Below are positions 35,620 to 48,251 of a stretch of 64,000 bases of DNA, piece by piece. The translations under genes were made by a program, and so were the position numbers. Location: contig OX485806.1 of NCBI GenBank assembly GCA_950295325.1, positions 19,034,001 through 19,098,000 of the forward strand. The letters run 5' to 3'. Every line of letters starts with the position of its first letter. The first letter of the stretch is position 1. The stretch comes from Polytrichum commune. Taxonomy: Eukaryota > Streptophyta > Polytrichopsida > Polytrichales > Polytrichaceae. Below the pieces are notes generated by a model. That model was not told where the DNA came from. It searched no databases and worked only from the letters and a program-made list of their open reading frames with translations.

Positions 35620-36545
35620 CTAGGTTGTTGTGTAGTTGGTGATGAGATGATACCACCACCTTGGCATTGTCTGGTCCAAGTCTGATTCAAGCCGAGGTTC
35701 AGCAATCGAGTCTGTGATGATGTACATTTTGTAATGCATGAAACAATCGGAAGAATTTCTTCAAGATCTTAAGAGTAATGGAAATTAAGGTTGACTTAAT
35801 ATTCATTACAAAGTTGACTCGCAGTTCAAGTATAAACTCTCATACATCATTTGACATTTATTGTTTATCAAGACTTGTTTTGGTTGCCAGATATCATTAA
35901 GGAGCTGATACTTACACGTGAATTTTGTTGGTGAAATGCTTTGGTATGCAGTTGGTGAGATGATACCACCACCTTGGTGCTGTTTGGTTTAAATCTGACT
36001 CAAAGCGAGGTTGAATCAGTGATCGAGTTTGTGATGGATGTACATTTTGTAATGCATGAAACAAATCGGAAGAAATAAGTCTTCAAGATCTTAAGGGATG
36101 AGATTAACTTACAAGTTCGACTCATAGTTCATGTGTAAACTCTTATACCTCATTTGACATTTAATGTATTTCAAGGATTTTTTGGTTGCCAGATATCATT
36201 TAGGAGCTGATACTTACATGTGAAGTTGTTCGTGAGCTTGAAATAATTAGTTACATAGTTAATGAGATGGTACCACCCACCTTGGTACTGTCTGGTTGAT
36301 TGATTTCAATCGAGGTTGAATCAGTGATTGAGTCTGTGATGATGTACATTTGTAATGCATGAAGCAATTGGAAGAAAAGTCTCCAAGAGTGATGGATAAG
36401 ACTAAGATCACATGTTCTGCAGCTGCATCAACTCATAAACTAAATTAAGTCGTGAAATACGTTAAATATCAAATGAACTCTCATACCTCACATGGAGTTT
36501 GTGATATTTCGAGGGTTTTCTGGTTGCCAGATAGATGAAGCTAAT
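35620..36545 (+). repeat. About 310-bp tandem repeat, three units, downstream of KCS
   Basis: Units starting near 35637, 35952 and 36259 share GAGATGATACCACCACCTTG, TGTGATGATGTACATTTTGT, AATGCATGAA, CTCTCATAC, CATTTGACATTTA and TGGTTGCCAGATA. They begin about 250 bp after the KCS stop and could lie in its 3' UTR. Confidence 0.8.
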
Positions 36546-39220
36546 TTAGTTAGCCTCCATAATGAGGAGTGCTATCCACTGAGCTATGACATGCTTGATT
36601 GTTGTGCCCAAGGTGGGCAAATTAGAAGGCGGCAACTTGGATAAATGAGGAGGCGGCATGTGGATGTGAGGAGCCGACTAACTTGTATTCTCTGTATTCT
36701 ATAATGAAAAAATAGTTTGGCAACATTTTATCTTACATGTGACCACTTTAGAGACATGACACAACCAATATTGGCATTAAACTTGGTTTTCATTGGCATA
36801 TGACCCATGTAGAATCCGATAATGATGTTGTCCACTCACACAACATGATTGAACAATAAAAGAGTTCCCCCTTATAACACCACATTGGGAAGTAGAGAAT
36901 CTTCAATTCCAGAGCCTAGATCGACACCTTCCTCAACTCTAATTTTCAGTGATTTCAAATTCTTTGGTTCTCATTCGTAATTGTTAACCTACTCAAGCTT
37001 CTAATGCTCGAATCCACCAGTTAGATGATTCCACATAGCTGGAGATTTCCACATTAGCCTCATCTACCTTAGGGTTGACAAAAACCAAAATTTAGTCGTC
37101 AAACTCCAATGGCAATCTTGTTCGCATGATTGGAGTCTATGTTTAGTAAGGCCGATGCACATGGCCTACATGAGAAAGAGGTTAGAGAAAGACATCTGAT
37201 GGAATGAAGAGCAAATACCCAATAAAAGTGAAGTGGTTCGGAGTTCAAAACATGTGGGCCAACAATTGATCCCCAAAACATTTACAAATCCAAATTCTAG
37301 ATTTTGTACCCTACACTACACCACCTACTCATATGTCGCCATGTGGCACATCTGGAGATCAAGACTTTAAGTACACAATGGAAGGATCATGAATGTATTG
37401 ATCACTTTTGGGATTATGGTATAATGTTCCATTCCACATTTATTATTGATAAAAAAAATCATGAACAACACACGCAATTGCTTTATAGGTTCATTTGAAT
37501 TAACCAAATCTAGCATTAGCTTAGGAACGACAAGATTCTTGGTTAGAGCTCCAAGTGTAATGTGCCCAGGGTGGACTCTTCATACCACATATGAACTAAC
37601 GTGAGTGTAAGGAGGGGCATTGTTTAAGGCATCACCATACTAGATAATATATTACTTTTCTCTAGAGTGTACATTTAAAAAGGTTGTTAAGAATGTTGAA
37701 GTAAAGGTAGATATACAAAAGAGGGTCCTAGGGTTCAGAGAAAAAATTGACAATAAATGTGTTAGTTTCATTCACCTCACGTTTTCATTCAATTTTGTCA
37801 TATGGTAATAAGCCTTAATGACTATCTTGTTCATTCTTGATTGGATGACTTATTTAAGTAAACCTAGACATATTTTCAAAATTTGGACTTTTTGATTGTT
37901 TCAATTCTATGGGCTAATAAATAATGAACATGAAAGTATAATCAAATCAAGTACTAGAAGACTGTCATAATCATCTCTACACATTTTATTGGAGGATCTT
38001 ACCATACAATCCTATCATAAATCCTATGATAGAATTCAACATGTTATAATTCTAGACTTGGACTTCCAGTTTTACTTATATATGAGATTTGGGGTTTTTG
38101 GGTTCTACGTTTTTACAAACTGGAGGCTCGTGGAGCGCTCATGGGCTCCCTTAAGTTTTGCTCTTTTAGATTGTGGCTAAGTTATTGCGCTCTTTTGTCT
38201 TTGTTTGTTTGATGTGATCATCAAGTTACATGCTATGGAGGAAAAAATGTTCTATGAATTTCTTATTGGAAAGTGAAAGTGGATTTTATATGTGATAAAT
38301 GACTATTTAATTCAAGATTTCTATTTTGTATATGTAATGGAGGCATTTATTAAAATACATTGAAAAGCTTAGTATAAATACATGAGTTCATTTTCTAGCC
38401 TACAGTTAATACATAGTCATTTCATTTTATTTCTTCTATAAACTTCTTGTAAATATGGGGTTTAATTTCATAGCGAACCACGCACGTCATTTAGGTGTCC
38501 AATGAAGAGTCCACCCCCCAGGTGTAATGTTAAGTGCACATTCATGGCTCAGTAGGATACCTCTCATCTTGATTGATTGATTAATTTTATTCATTTTTTA
38601 TATAAAAAAATTCAATATGTTTCACAAGGTGTTGGAATGCAAGGAGTCAAGGGTGAGTTTACATGTAGGCTGCTCACCCACCATATTCTAGTGTTAATAA
38701 GGTTAAACCAGCCCAAATGTAGAGGAAATCTAGTGGGGCAGGGTTCGTATGTGTCAACTAGCTACTCCCATCTTCTCAAATCCAGGCCCACCTACTAACC
38801 TTCTCCTCCAGGTTAAAACCTCATCTTCCTTCTGAAATGGGTCTTCAATCCTTTGGTGACTAACACTTGTAGATTACAAGTTCTTTAGTGGGGCACATGG
38901 AAATCTAGCAGCCTGTGTCCACAGCCCTCCACATTCTAGTGGCCTGCCAAAATGCATGGTCGGATGGTAGTGTGTGCTTAACTACATGCAAAAACCTCTG
39001 ACCAACTATTTTCTAGAGTCTTGTGGGCGAGCAGCCTGCATGGAAACTCAACTTAACTCAACCACCATTGGACGCAAACTGGCATAGACATTGATTCTAG
39101 TGTTATGGATTATTGAAGCACCAAAGTGACTTGTGACCTCATGCATTTTGAACAGAGTAGCCAAACATACAACAAAGTGAATGGACCAGGTATTCTACTG
39201 CTTAAAATTTTGCTTGATAC
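36546..39220. other. No gene recognised
   Basis: AT-rich intergenic DNA. Short open frames lack recognisable domains. Confidence 0.45.
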
Positions 39221-39292
39221 AAAATGGATTATCTTACTCTCATGATGCAAGAGTCAAGGGACGTGCATCATGAGAGTAAGATAATCCATTTT
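39221..39292. repeat. Perfect 29-bp inverted repeat with 14-base loop
   Basis: 39221-39249 (AAAATGGATTATCTTACTCT…) is the exact complement of 39264-39292, with 14 bases between. No mismatch or bulge. No transposon ends or target duplication were seen around it. Confidence 0.9.
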
Positions 39293-42200
39293 GCGATCAC
39301 TGTCTTCTGTATTGTTTGGTGGAGAGCCTTTCTTTTTATTACATTCTATTAATCAAGGATTCAAACCCTAGACTATATAGGCACCAAGGGACTCACCTCC
39401 ACCACACACAAAAATGCCACAAGGTGACTTCAACCCTACACCAAATTCAATAAATTGAAACCAATCTTTGGTCCCCAAGTCCAGCCTTAACCATCCTCTA
39501 TACCCTAGAGCCCACCACCTAAAATTGGGAGTAGCTCGTGAGCAAAGAGGCTCTTCATTCATGCTTGTTTCTGTTGTAAGTCGGCATTATGCTATTACTT
39601 TTACAAAATTTTATCAAATACAAGTGGGAGATTTTAATGGATTGATTGGGAAATGGAATATTGCGAATGATGAAAAATTGCAGGGATAGATGTCCAAGAT
39701 TAAGGAGCATGGATGAATGAGAAGTTGAGGGATGAGAAGTTGGATGATTGAAATCTATATAGGAGAAAGAGGGTCACTAAGTGATTTTTACATAGACAAG
39801 GAGACTTTAGTCTACATTTGATATGACTTGAGACTTCTAAAATTGTCTCTTGGTATTATTTATAAATAGGGCTCAAGGGAAGGAGAACACATGTTATGTT
39901 TTGTGTGTGTCTTCACGTTAGGAGGTGAGCCTTTAGATTAATAAATGATTGCTTATTCATGTGGTAAGTTTCAGGTCAGATTTTGGGATTGTGAATAATT
40001 TGACGTGCTTGAGTAGAAGTTCATTACGATGTTGGAATATAAAGATCCTTATTGTGCATACATTGTGATAGTCAAAGTTGCATAGCTTTGACTTCAAATT
40101 TCAAGTTTCGTAGAAGATCAAAGGACAATTCAAGCTTGAGGGCACATCCGACGAGCGGCAGTTGCATCATGTGAAGTTGAATTTATCTCTTGATGTCCAA
40201 CTTGTGGATAAACTGCACCTCACATGATACAACTTTCACTCAAATGCATTGCCTCAAACTTCAATATGTATAATTGAAGTGGGTTTCCATAGTTTGATGT
40301 GTGAAGAAGCAGACACATGAAAACAATAAAAAGAAGAAGAAGTGGAAACAATCATAATCTTCAATCATCAATATTCAACAATGGAAACGATGCAAATAAG
40401 GAGAGACAGAAATTTGATATTTCGGTAATACAAAATTCCATTACATCTAGAAGATGACAGCTTGAAAGCATTGGAGCACAAGAATTGGTGAGCTTATGGG
40501 AAGTGAGCGCATCTTGTCACTAGGTCTGGACGAATTCAATATTATTTTGTTTGATCTACAGATCTAGGGCAGAACTGGATGAAAATAAGAAAATTTGTCA
40601 TTGGCCACCTCCAAATTAATCAGCTCTCCAACTGAGATTCACATCTTGTAACACAAACCTCAATTATCACCTCCTTGATTCTATACATTTCTTCCTGACC
40701 ACAATGGAAATGAATAAAGATCACATGTGATGCTCTTCGTTCCATCTTCACAAGCCTGATCTCATGAAACCCACTATTTGCACAGTTTTGCACCCAGTTT
40801 GTGAAGGACCATGAGTTCATAACTTTTTGGGGTTGAGATCAATTGCACCAATTTTCAATTCAATCCAGCCATACGATTGATTTATATTGTTGGCTTCATG
40901 ACATGCACCATAGGCATGTCAATGAGTTATTTCAGATGACAAGAGTACACTTTGGAAACAGTCGTCAGTCAAGGTCTCCCGGTCTGAATCAGAAGTCAAT
41001 TTCTTATAAAACAACTCCCATTTTGTCACAAATATATGCTCAACTGCGTGCATGGTACAATGTGAATAGTGTGGAGGTGACAGCTAATTTCACGGTGGTC
41101 AGTACTTTATTTACTGTGATTACACTTTATTTACCGCAAGCTACATACATTAGTCAAGTCAGAATGCAAGGGAGGATTGTATGGTATATAATGAATTCAA
41201 CTGTCACAAATCACTACAAGCACTGTGAGTCCTGGACAATTGATCTGTATCATTGATAAATTGTCCTGCCTCTTTGGAATTTCCTACAAATCTATCTCAA
41301 TGATAGATTTGCATGTTTTTGTCTCACCCACTTGGGTTGATTGTCTAAGACTCATGTGTTGGTAGTTGTGTGCATGCCTTTTTTATCCTCCTCTGCAAGT
41401 AATTTTTAAGACTTTGACAACCATCAACTCATCCTTGACATGTTACCAACCTCACATGTGGACCTCATATGGTGGACACTTATATATATCAAGTGGTACA
41501 TGACAAGGTTTGCAATTAGGAGTGGACATCAAAACAAACATGCGTTACAATGAAATTTGTCCATTTGCTCGCAATGTATTAACCATTCAAGAGTCAACAC
41601 AATTGGGAGGACCTATGTGATCATTTAAAGAAGAAAAAGAATATTCACTTTGACTTCCTATTGTTTTAAAATATCAACGCCTATTTGAAACCTAAAGTGA
41701 CAATCTGCGTGATTGACAATGCCTAACCAGATGAGACAATTCCCAATTTGATCCAAAAGCCACAATTGTGTTTAGAGAGTTGTGCACTGCTGCTGTTACA
41801 CCATAACCTGGGTGTGATGGCCAATGCTGAGTGATTAGAGTTATCTGCTCTCTACATAAAGCAGTGACACAGATTACACATGTTATCTGATCAGTTATGA
41901 GCACATTCAAAAAGATGCATCACCGATTTGACCTTGTAATAATACCAGTATGACCTTCCAGTGGAACGAAGTTGACCATTCAATAGAACCAATTTGAGTT
42001 TTCAGTAGAACTAACTTGACCGATGTGAGGTTGTAATAGAGGTTGAGTGGTAGACATGAATATGCACCGTCCGGCAGACTAATTACCTTTTGGAATAGAA
42101 TTCCATACAAAACTCTTCATCATTCCTACACAGCACCATCTCTGCTGTTGTAAGTTCACCTGAGGTGTGTAAACGTATTACTTGCAATTAGACTCTCAGT

Positions 42201-42328
42201 AGCTCTAGATAAACAACTATATTCTGCTCTGTTCTTCGTTGTTGTAGTGAATTCTGCTCATAGCTGAGAGAAAGGGAGTGTAGATCTGAACTTACACAGA
42301 ATAATTCCTCCAAGGCAAAATCTCTGAG
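39293..42328. other. No gene recognised; upstream region of the Lsi2-like gene
   Basis: Intergenic. The 137-codon frame at 40843-41256 has no domain I recognise. Sequence just upstream of 42329 should contain the transporter's promoter; no clear TATA box was found. Confidence 0.45.
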
Positions 42329-44867
42329 ATGGCATGGGCATCAAAACAGAAGGTCATTTTAGGATGCTTAGCCTTTGCAACATGGTGTGTGCTAGTACTC
42401 TTTCCAGCAGTTCCTGTTCTTCCCATAGGTAGGAGCGCAGGCTCATTAGTAGGGGCAGTCCTCATGGTTGTGTTTGAAGTCCTCTCCCCAACTGAAGCAT
42501 TCAATTCACTCAACTTACCCATCCTGGGCCAAAAATTTGGAAGTATGATTCTCACCATATACCTTGAAAGAGCAGATCTACACATGCATTTACAAACTGC
42601 CCTGTCCTGGAGGACCTGGGGCAGGAAGGACTTTCTCTGCAGGCTGTGTCTCCTTGCAGCGATTTCCAGTGCTCTGTTCACAAACGACACCACCTGCTTG
42701 ATTCTCACTCAGTTTGTTCTCAAGTTTTGCAGAGACAGAGATATGCCTCCTTTACCCTTCCTGATTGCCCTGGCTACCAGCTCCAACATTGGCTCTGCTG
42801 CTACCTCAATTGGGAACCCTCAGAACCTTGTAATTGCGTCGCAGAGTAACAATATCGCCTTTGGAGCATTCTTGAAAGGATTACTGCCTGCTGTGATGGC
42901 AGGGCTGGCGGCAAACACACTAGGCTTGTTGGCTGTTTATTGGAGACTTCTTTCAGAAACTAGCTCATCACCCAATCCAGAAGAACCTTGGGTCGCTAAT
43001 ATAGAGCTTCAGGATGATGTGCAGGAGGTGAGATTGAATGCTACAGAGAGTACGTTACTTCCATCAACTTCAACTGAGCCCCCAATTGATCCCAGGGCTA
43101 ATTCGTCAAGGCAACACCAGCTCTTGCAGGCATGGAGATTGTTAAAACTACAGAGAAGGAGAATGTGGAAAAGTTGTGTGTATCTTGTGACACTTGGGAT
43201 GCTTGGTGCTCTGTTGGCTGGGTTGAGTGTGCCTTGGACTGCCATTACAGTGGCTGTGCTCCTCATGGTATTGGACTTTCAAGATTCCAGTCCAACTCTT
43301 GACAAGGTGATTTTTATTTGTTTCAAATATTTCACAGTTATGTTACATTACCAGCTGCAACAGTCAGACCTCTTTAATGATTTATTTTTTGTAATTTATG
43401 TCTACAAAAGATGATTAACCACTGCTCAAGGCTCAAGGCACTGGCAAGTATGGGGGGAGTCAATGTCTCCACACTGGTTGAGGTAGATGGGTCTTGAATG
43501 GTTACTTTTTTCCGACTAAGTTAGCCCACTTCTCCTAGGATACGAAGCAGACGATGGTTAGCAGATCCAAGTTAAGGTTCGTAGGCACTGTCCTCATAAT
43601 TTTTGGAGCTCATATGGATATCTCATTTATTATCAAAGTGGAAGACATAAACAAAAAATGAATATGGAACCGAAGGGAATACAACACATATACGTCCCCC
43701 CAACTATGTCAACTATCGAACCTAGAGTGGTTATCATATTTTGAACACGCAATTCAATCTCTTTTAATCACATGATACCTTTTTAGTGTCCGTTCTTGGA
43801 GCCATACCAAACCACATACCACTCAAATATAGGTGTCCTAATAAGAAACATAACCAAATTTAAGGGAATATCTACCTTAATTAGCAATATTAGATTATGA
43901 TATATGTGCATTGTTGTATTCTCCCAGGTTCCATATTCCCTACTCGTATTATTTTCAGGCATGTTCATCACCATAGAAGGTTTCAACAACACGGGGACAC
44001 CCACGCAGCTTTGGAATGTTGTGGAGCCATATGCCCATATCAATACCGCGAGTGGTGTGACAGTTTTATCTCTTATTGTGACTGTAATGTCCAATGTAGC
44101 ATCTAACGTACCAACAGGTATTTATTCTCTGACCCTATTTCTTTTCGGTTCTATATTATCATACTTAATGGTCACTTACGGACACCCCATGTGATGAAAC
44201 AGGAATGAAATTTTCCAGGTGCCACACATGATTTATTACCTCTCTCAACCAATTCCACCATGTCACATGATACTTAGAAATTTAAGCCTTCATGGTTGGA
44301 TGGATCATGTGACATGTTAATGTATAAAACTGACATTCATCATGCTAAAGAGCCATAAACACAGAATTATAGGAGTGCCTCGGACCACAAGGTGATCTAA
44401 CTTTGAGCAGAATTTCCAGATTGTGTCGCTAAATGGGGATTATTCAGACATTTTAGTCTGATAACGACCGGGTAGGTGTAAAGAGATGTGTTCATAGTAC
44501 ATCTGGATTATTTTTTACCATTCACAGATGCACTTTTATATTGACGTTGGTCTAAAGATCTATTAGACTGATTAGAGATTTGAGTTATGTTTTCTGTGCA
44601 GTTTTGCTTCTGGGCCCAAAACTCGCAGCCTCTGCAGCAGGGATTGGTGTGAGTGTTAAAAAGGCCTGGTTCATCCTGGCATGGGTAAGCACAGTTGCAG
44701 GGAATTGGACACTCGTAGGTTCGGCAGCGAATTTTATTGTTTGTGAACAAGCTCGGCATGCTCGCGGGACAACTCCCTACGACCTCACTTTCTGGAATCA
44801 CTTGTGGTTTGGGTTTCCATCGACAATCGTAGTGATTGCAGTCGGCCTTCCCCTCATACATGGCTGA
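42329..44867 (+). CDS. Lsi2-like silicic acid/arsenite efflux transporter
   Basis: This family (ArsB/NhaD, citrate-transporter fold) exports silicic acid, and arsenite, from plant cells at the plasma membrane by proton antiport in characterised members such as rice Lsi2. Exons are 42329-43306, 43928-44117 and 44602-44867; introns begin GTGATT and GTATTT and end CAG. The total is 477 codons without a stop, close to rice Lsi2. Conserved blocks: FPAVPVLPIGRSAGSLVGAV at the N-terminus, SSALFTNDTTC, FLIALATSSNIGSAATSIG followed by NPQNLV, SVPWTAITVAVLLMVLDF, SGMFITIEGFNNTG, SNVASNVPT, LAWVSTVAGN and SAANFIVCEQAR. A hydrophilic cytosolic loop separates two membrane halves, as in Lsi2. The start ATG gives the expected family N-terminus. 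It looks intact; substrate is inferred from family. Confidence 0.92.
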
Positions 44868-46576
44868 GTTCTTTGAAAGTGAGGCAATTATTTGGAACTT
44901 TCTAGTGGCCATGGCTATGGCTAGAATTGCAAATGACTTTTTGAGTCATTACCAATCTGATACATTGCTTAAGGTACTGAGGCCTTAAAGTGACACTTTA
45001 AGAAAAAAATTCTATTCCAGGACAGTTAAGTAGTTTGGAAAATTTTCAAAAAAATTCATAGATCTATTAAAAAAATCCAACACAATAACAAATTCATATG
45101 CAACATACAAAACTTCTCAAAGCCATCTTAAAGAAAGAGTTTTTTTACTGTCAACTAAGGGAGTCTATTGATGTTGGATTGCTAGGATTAAGGAAATGGC
45201 CATGGCCTAAGGTTCTGAAATAAATGATCCTTTAACAAGTCTATATAGAACTAGGATCAAACCAGAACAATATTTGAAAAGTGTAGCGTCAATTGGTAAT
45301 ACCCAATGGCTCTACCAGTACCAACGCAGAAGTCACAAAATGTAATGAAATCCCAATGGGATTCTTGGTTGTAGATCCTATCAGTAAAGGTTGAAATATA
45401 TCCAATCATTTCTTGTCCACGGAACTTGTGATTATCTAAGTTAAATCTAAGGTAGACGTGCCTACATCGCACACAGCAATAATCTGGAAAACTATATTTG
45501 AGTGGTATGTGGTTAGGTGTGGATGTAAAAAGTGGCACCAAAAGGACATGTGTTCAAAAGAGATTACAAAACATGCTCAACATATGCTAACATTCTAGGC
45601 TCAATAGTCAATGCGATTGAGGGACTACATGACCACTTAACAAGCACGTGAATCTTCACTTTGATAATGCATAAGATATTCTTATGAGCTCCGAAACTTA
45701 ATGAGGCACATGGCGACGAGCCCAATTTGGGTTTGCTAATAATCTTGCACTAATCTTGTGTTTCATATCCTACAAGAAGTGCGTGCACAGAGAAAAGTAA
45801 CCATTTAAGACACATCTAGGTTACTGGGTTAGCATTCAGAATTCAGTGATGCATTTCATCACTATCCAAAACTACTTACAAAAATCTGGAGGAAGTACCC
45901 GGATGCACTTTCCACCATCGCAACCCAGAACTTAAAGGAATGTGGCATTTGGTTCGCATACCAGATTGGCAAGAAATTCTTGCATTGGACAAGCACTGTA
46001 ACAGTTGCGCTTCACTGGGTCTAGTGCCTATCTAGTGTAATCCTTAGTGAAATTTCTAGTGAGAATTGAATGTCACGGTGACATACCAGCTACTAACCAA
46101 TGATTCAGGTGCAACCCTGGAACGAACTTTTTGAAGATGAATTGCACATGTTTAGTGCTATCATCGCTCTTCAAAGCATGGTTGGAATGTACAATGCAAA
46201 ATTGTAGATTCAACAACAACAATAATTAAGCAGCTTGCCAGTGGAGATGGGCAGTGTCCACGGAGCATAGTGCATATCGGTGAGAGTAGCGCAATTCTGA
46301 GAATTTGGATCCAATTTCTGACTTTCCTAAGCTCGACCTTGTAACCCATAACGTTGGAGAGAAAACTGGAAGATCAGAAGTACAAAAACCCTCTGAACAA
46401 TGGTGAACGCACTTACCTGGGCGGGGTGAATCCATGATCCTGAAGGTGGATGGCCTAGAGGAGCCTGCCCCATTGCACTTCGGGCCGGGTGACTTTAGTA
46501 TCTTCCTGCGGGAGGCATACACGTCATAATTTGTGGCAGAGGGGGCTCGCGTTCGTGCGGCCCTCACCCAATTGAA
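44868..46576. other. No gene recognised
   Basis: Intergenic. A short plus-strand frame near 46434-46530 reads coding-like (MILKVDGLEEPAPL…GPGDFSIFLREAY) but has no splice context or family I can name. Confidence 0.4.
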
Positions 46577-46640
46577 ACCTAAAGTCTGCTTGAAGATGTC
46601 GAAGTCTGCTTGAACATATCGAAGTCTGCTTGAAGATGTC
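46577..46640. repeat. 20-bp tandem repeat, three units
   Basis: GAAGTCTGCTTGAAGATGTC and close variants at 46581, 46601 and 46621. Confidence 0.85.
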
Positions 46641-46979
46641 TTGAAGATTTTTAGGAAAACTAAACGAGTATCGGAGATGATGAACCTAGGCGGTTGTTGG
46701 CAACTGATGAATGTGTGGTTCATCTCTGTTTGTAATCATTGGACTTCCCATTAGAATCCATGAACTATGATCGGGGAGAACCGACGGCTAGTTCATTATC
46801 AGCCGATGGATTTCCCCTCATGGCTGGTCCAAATTTCCAACCATCGGATGGCAATCCGACTATAATTTCAATCCTCCGGCAATTAGCCGATGGATCAGAA
46901 AATGTCCCGGAAATGTAGCCGCTTCTTCTTGCGAGTTACTGGATTTGAGCCGGAAGAAGTATTCAAATTTCAAATACTA

Positions 46980-47175
46980 GCCGATACCCGTGTCTACATC
47001 TTACTTAGAAAGTATGATGCGTGTTGCTATAGAAGGCCCAGACAATGATTTTGATGACATTCTAACAAGTGCTCTAGATCTTTCGAAGGATGCTGCTAAG
47101 TTTCGCTATTTGTATAGCAATCCAGAGCGCTATTTATCTAGGGCATCTGATGATGCACTTGAGGCAGTACCCTAA
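46980..47175 (+). pseudogene. Possible hAT-type transposase remnant
   Basis: A 60-codon open stretch contains YLESMMRVAIEGPDNDFD, which resembles the segment ending hAT-family transposase-like proteins (ESLMRIAIEGP followed by acidic residues). The remainder (ILTSALDLSKDAAKFRYLYS) is not recognised. No terminal repeats or dimerisation domain were identified nearby. Tentative. Confidence 0.3.
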
Positions 47176-48251
47176 ACCTTAAACTTTTTGAATTATGCAA
47201 CCTTTCCATGACCAAATCCAATTGCTTCTATGAAGAATTGGGGGACCCTTGGCCTTCAAGCAATGAAGGCATTGCTAGGTTCAATTCCTGCCAAGGATAT
47301 TAACTCTTCAAATTTAAAGTTTTGAACATGCCTTTCTTTTCACTTATTCAAGATTTTGTACTAAGAAATGATTTCTAATAACTTTTCATACATTTTTAAA
47401 ACAATTAGTGCCGATATGAATTCCATTTAATCGGATATTGACCAATGAAAATATGAAAATATAGGCAATTGGCCGATTGATTTTACAAAAGACCGGCTCT
47501 TGCCGATGTAAATTGGAAAAAATCCGACCCTTTGTAGCAACTACCGGCAATTAGCCACTAAGGCTTCAAAAACTTCCCGAACTCTGTCCATGAAACCTAG
47601 ATGCATTAAATTATCTTCCACACAAATTATGATTATCTTCTCCCACATCTGCCAGGTTTAGGTATGGGAGTGTCAAGGAGAGAAATAGAATATGATGAAA
47701 CTCCGATGATGATCTTTTCATATTCTCACATTTTCTACATATACTGGGGGAACCTTGAATTGTGGAGTCTGGATTCCGTAACATTATCAAGTAGTAACAT
47801 CATATTAAACATTATGGGACTTTTGGGAGTCCCAAAATTGCAAAACATGTACATTTTGACCAAAATTCTACGTGGGAACGTGAATGGGAACGTGCATGGG
47901 AACTTGCCAAAGATTATGTGCGTGTGTATGGGAACGTAGGAACACGGGGGGGGGGGGGGGGCACTCAATTGGGAACCTCAATACGAGGAGTATGGACGAG
48001 ATTGGGGAACTTCTATGGGAACCATGGCACATGGCTGGGCCATAACGTTCGCCAATGTACACCACTTACACACGATATTCGTGATATTCATAAATAGTTG
48101 CCTGCGTACAAATTTTCACAGCACATACGTACAGTGTCCCACCGCACATGTTTGAAATTGCAGGGAAGTTAGGGTTTAGGGTCCCTACATTGAGGTCTGA
48201 AAATCCATACATTAATGGGACCACACCATGCATGATGATATGACATTGGTT
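47176..48251. other. No gene recognised; low-complexity tracts
   Basis: It contains 12-bp TGGGAACGTGCA-type tandem units (about 47873-47940) and a run of 16 G (47946-47961). Earlier exons of the gene starting at 48252 may lie here but could not be placed. Confidence 0.4.

Noticed and set aside
40843-41256. 137-codon plus-strand frame
   Set aside because: No domain, no splice context and composition like the flanking DNA.
46226-46723. 165-codon minus-strand frame
   Set aside because: It spans the 20-bp tandem repeats and shows no domain; the opposite strand reads equally coding-like for a short part.
47946-47961. G16 run as a possible quadruplex regulator
   Set aside because: An uninterrupted homopolymer in unannotated spacer; length uncertain and no gene context to support a role.
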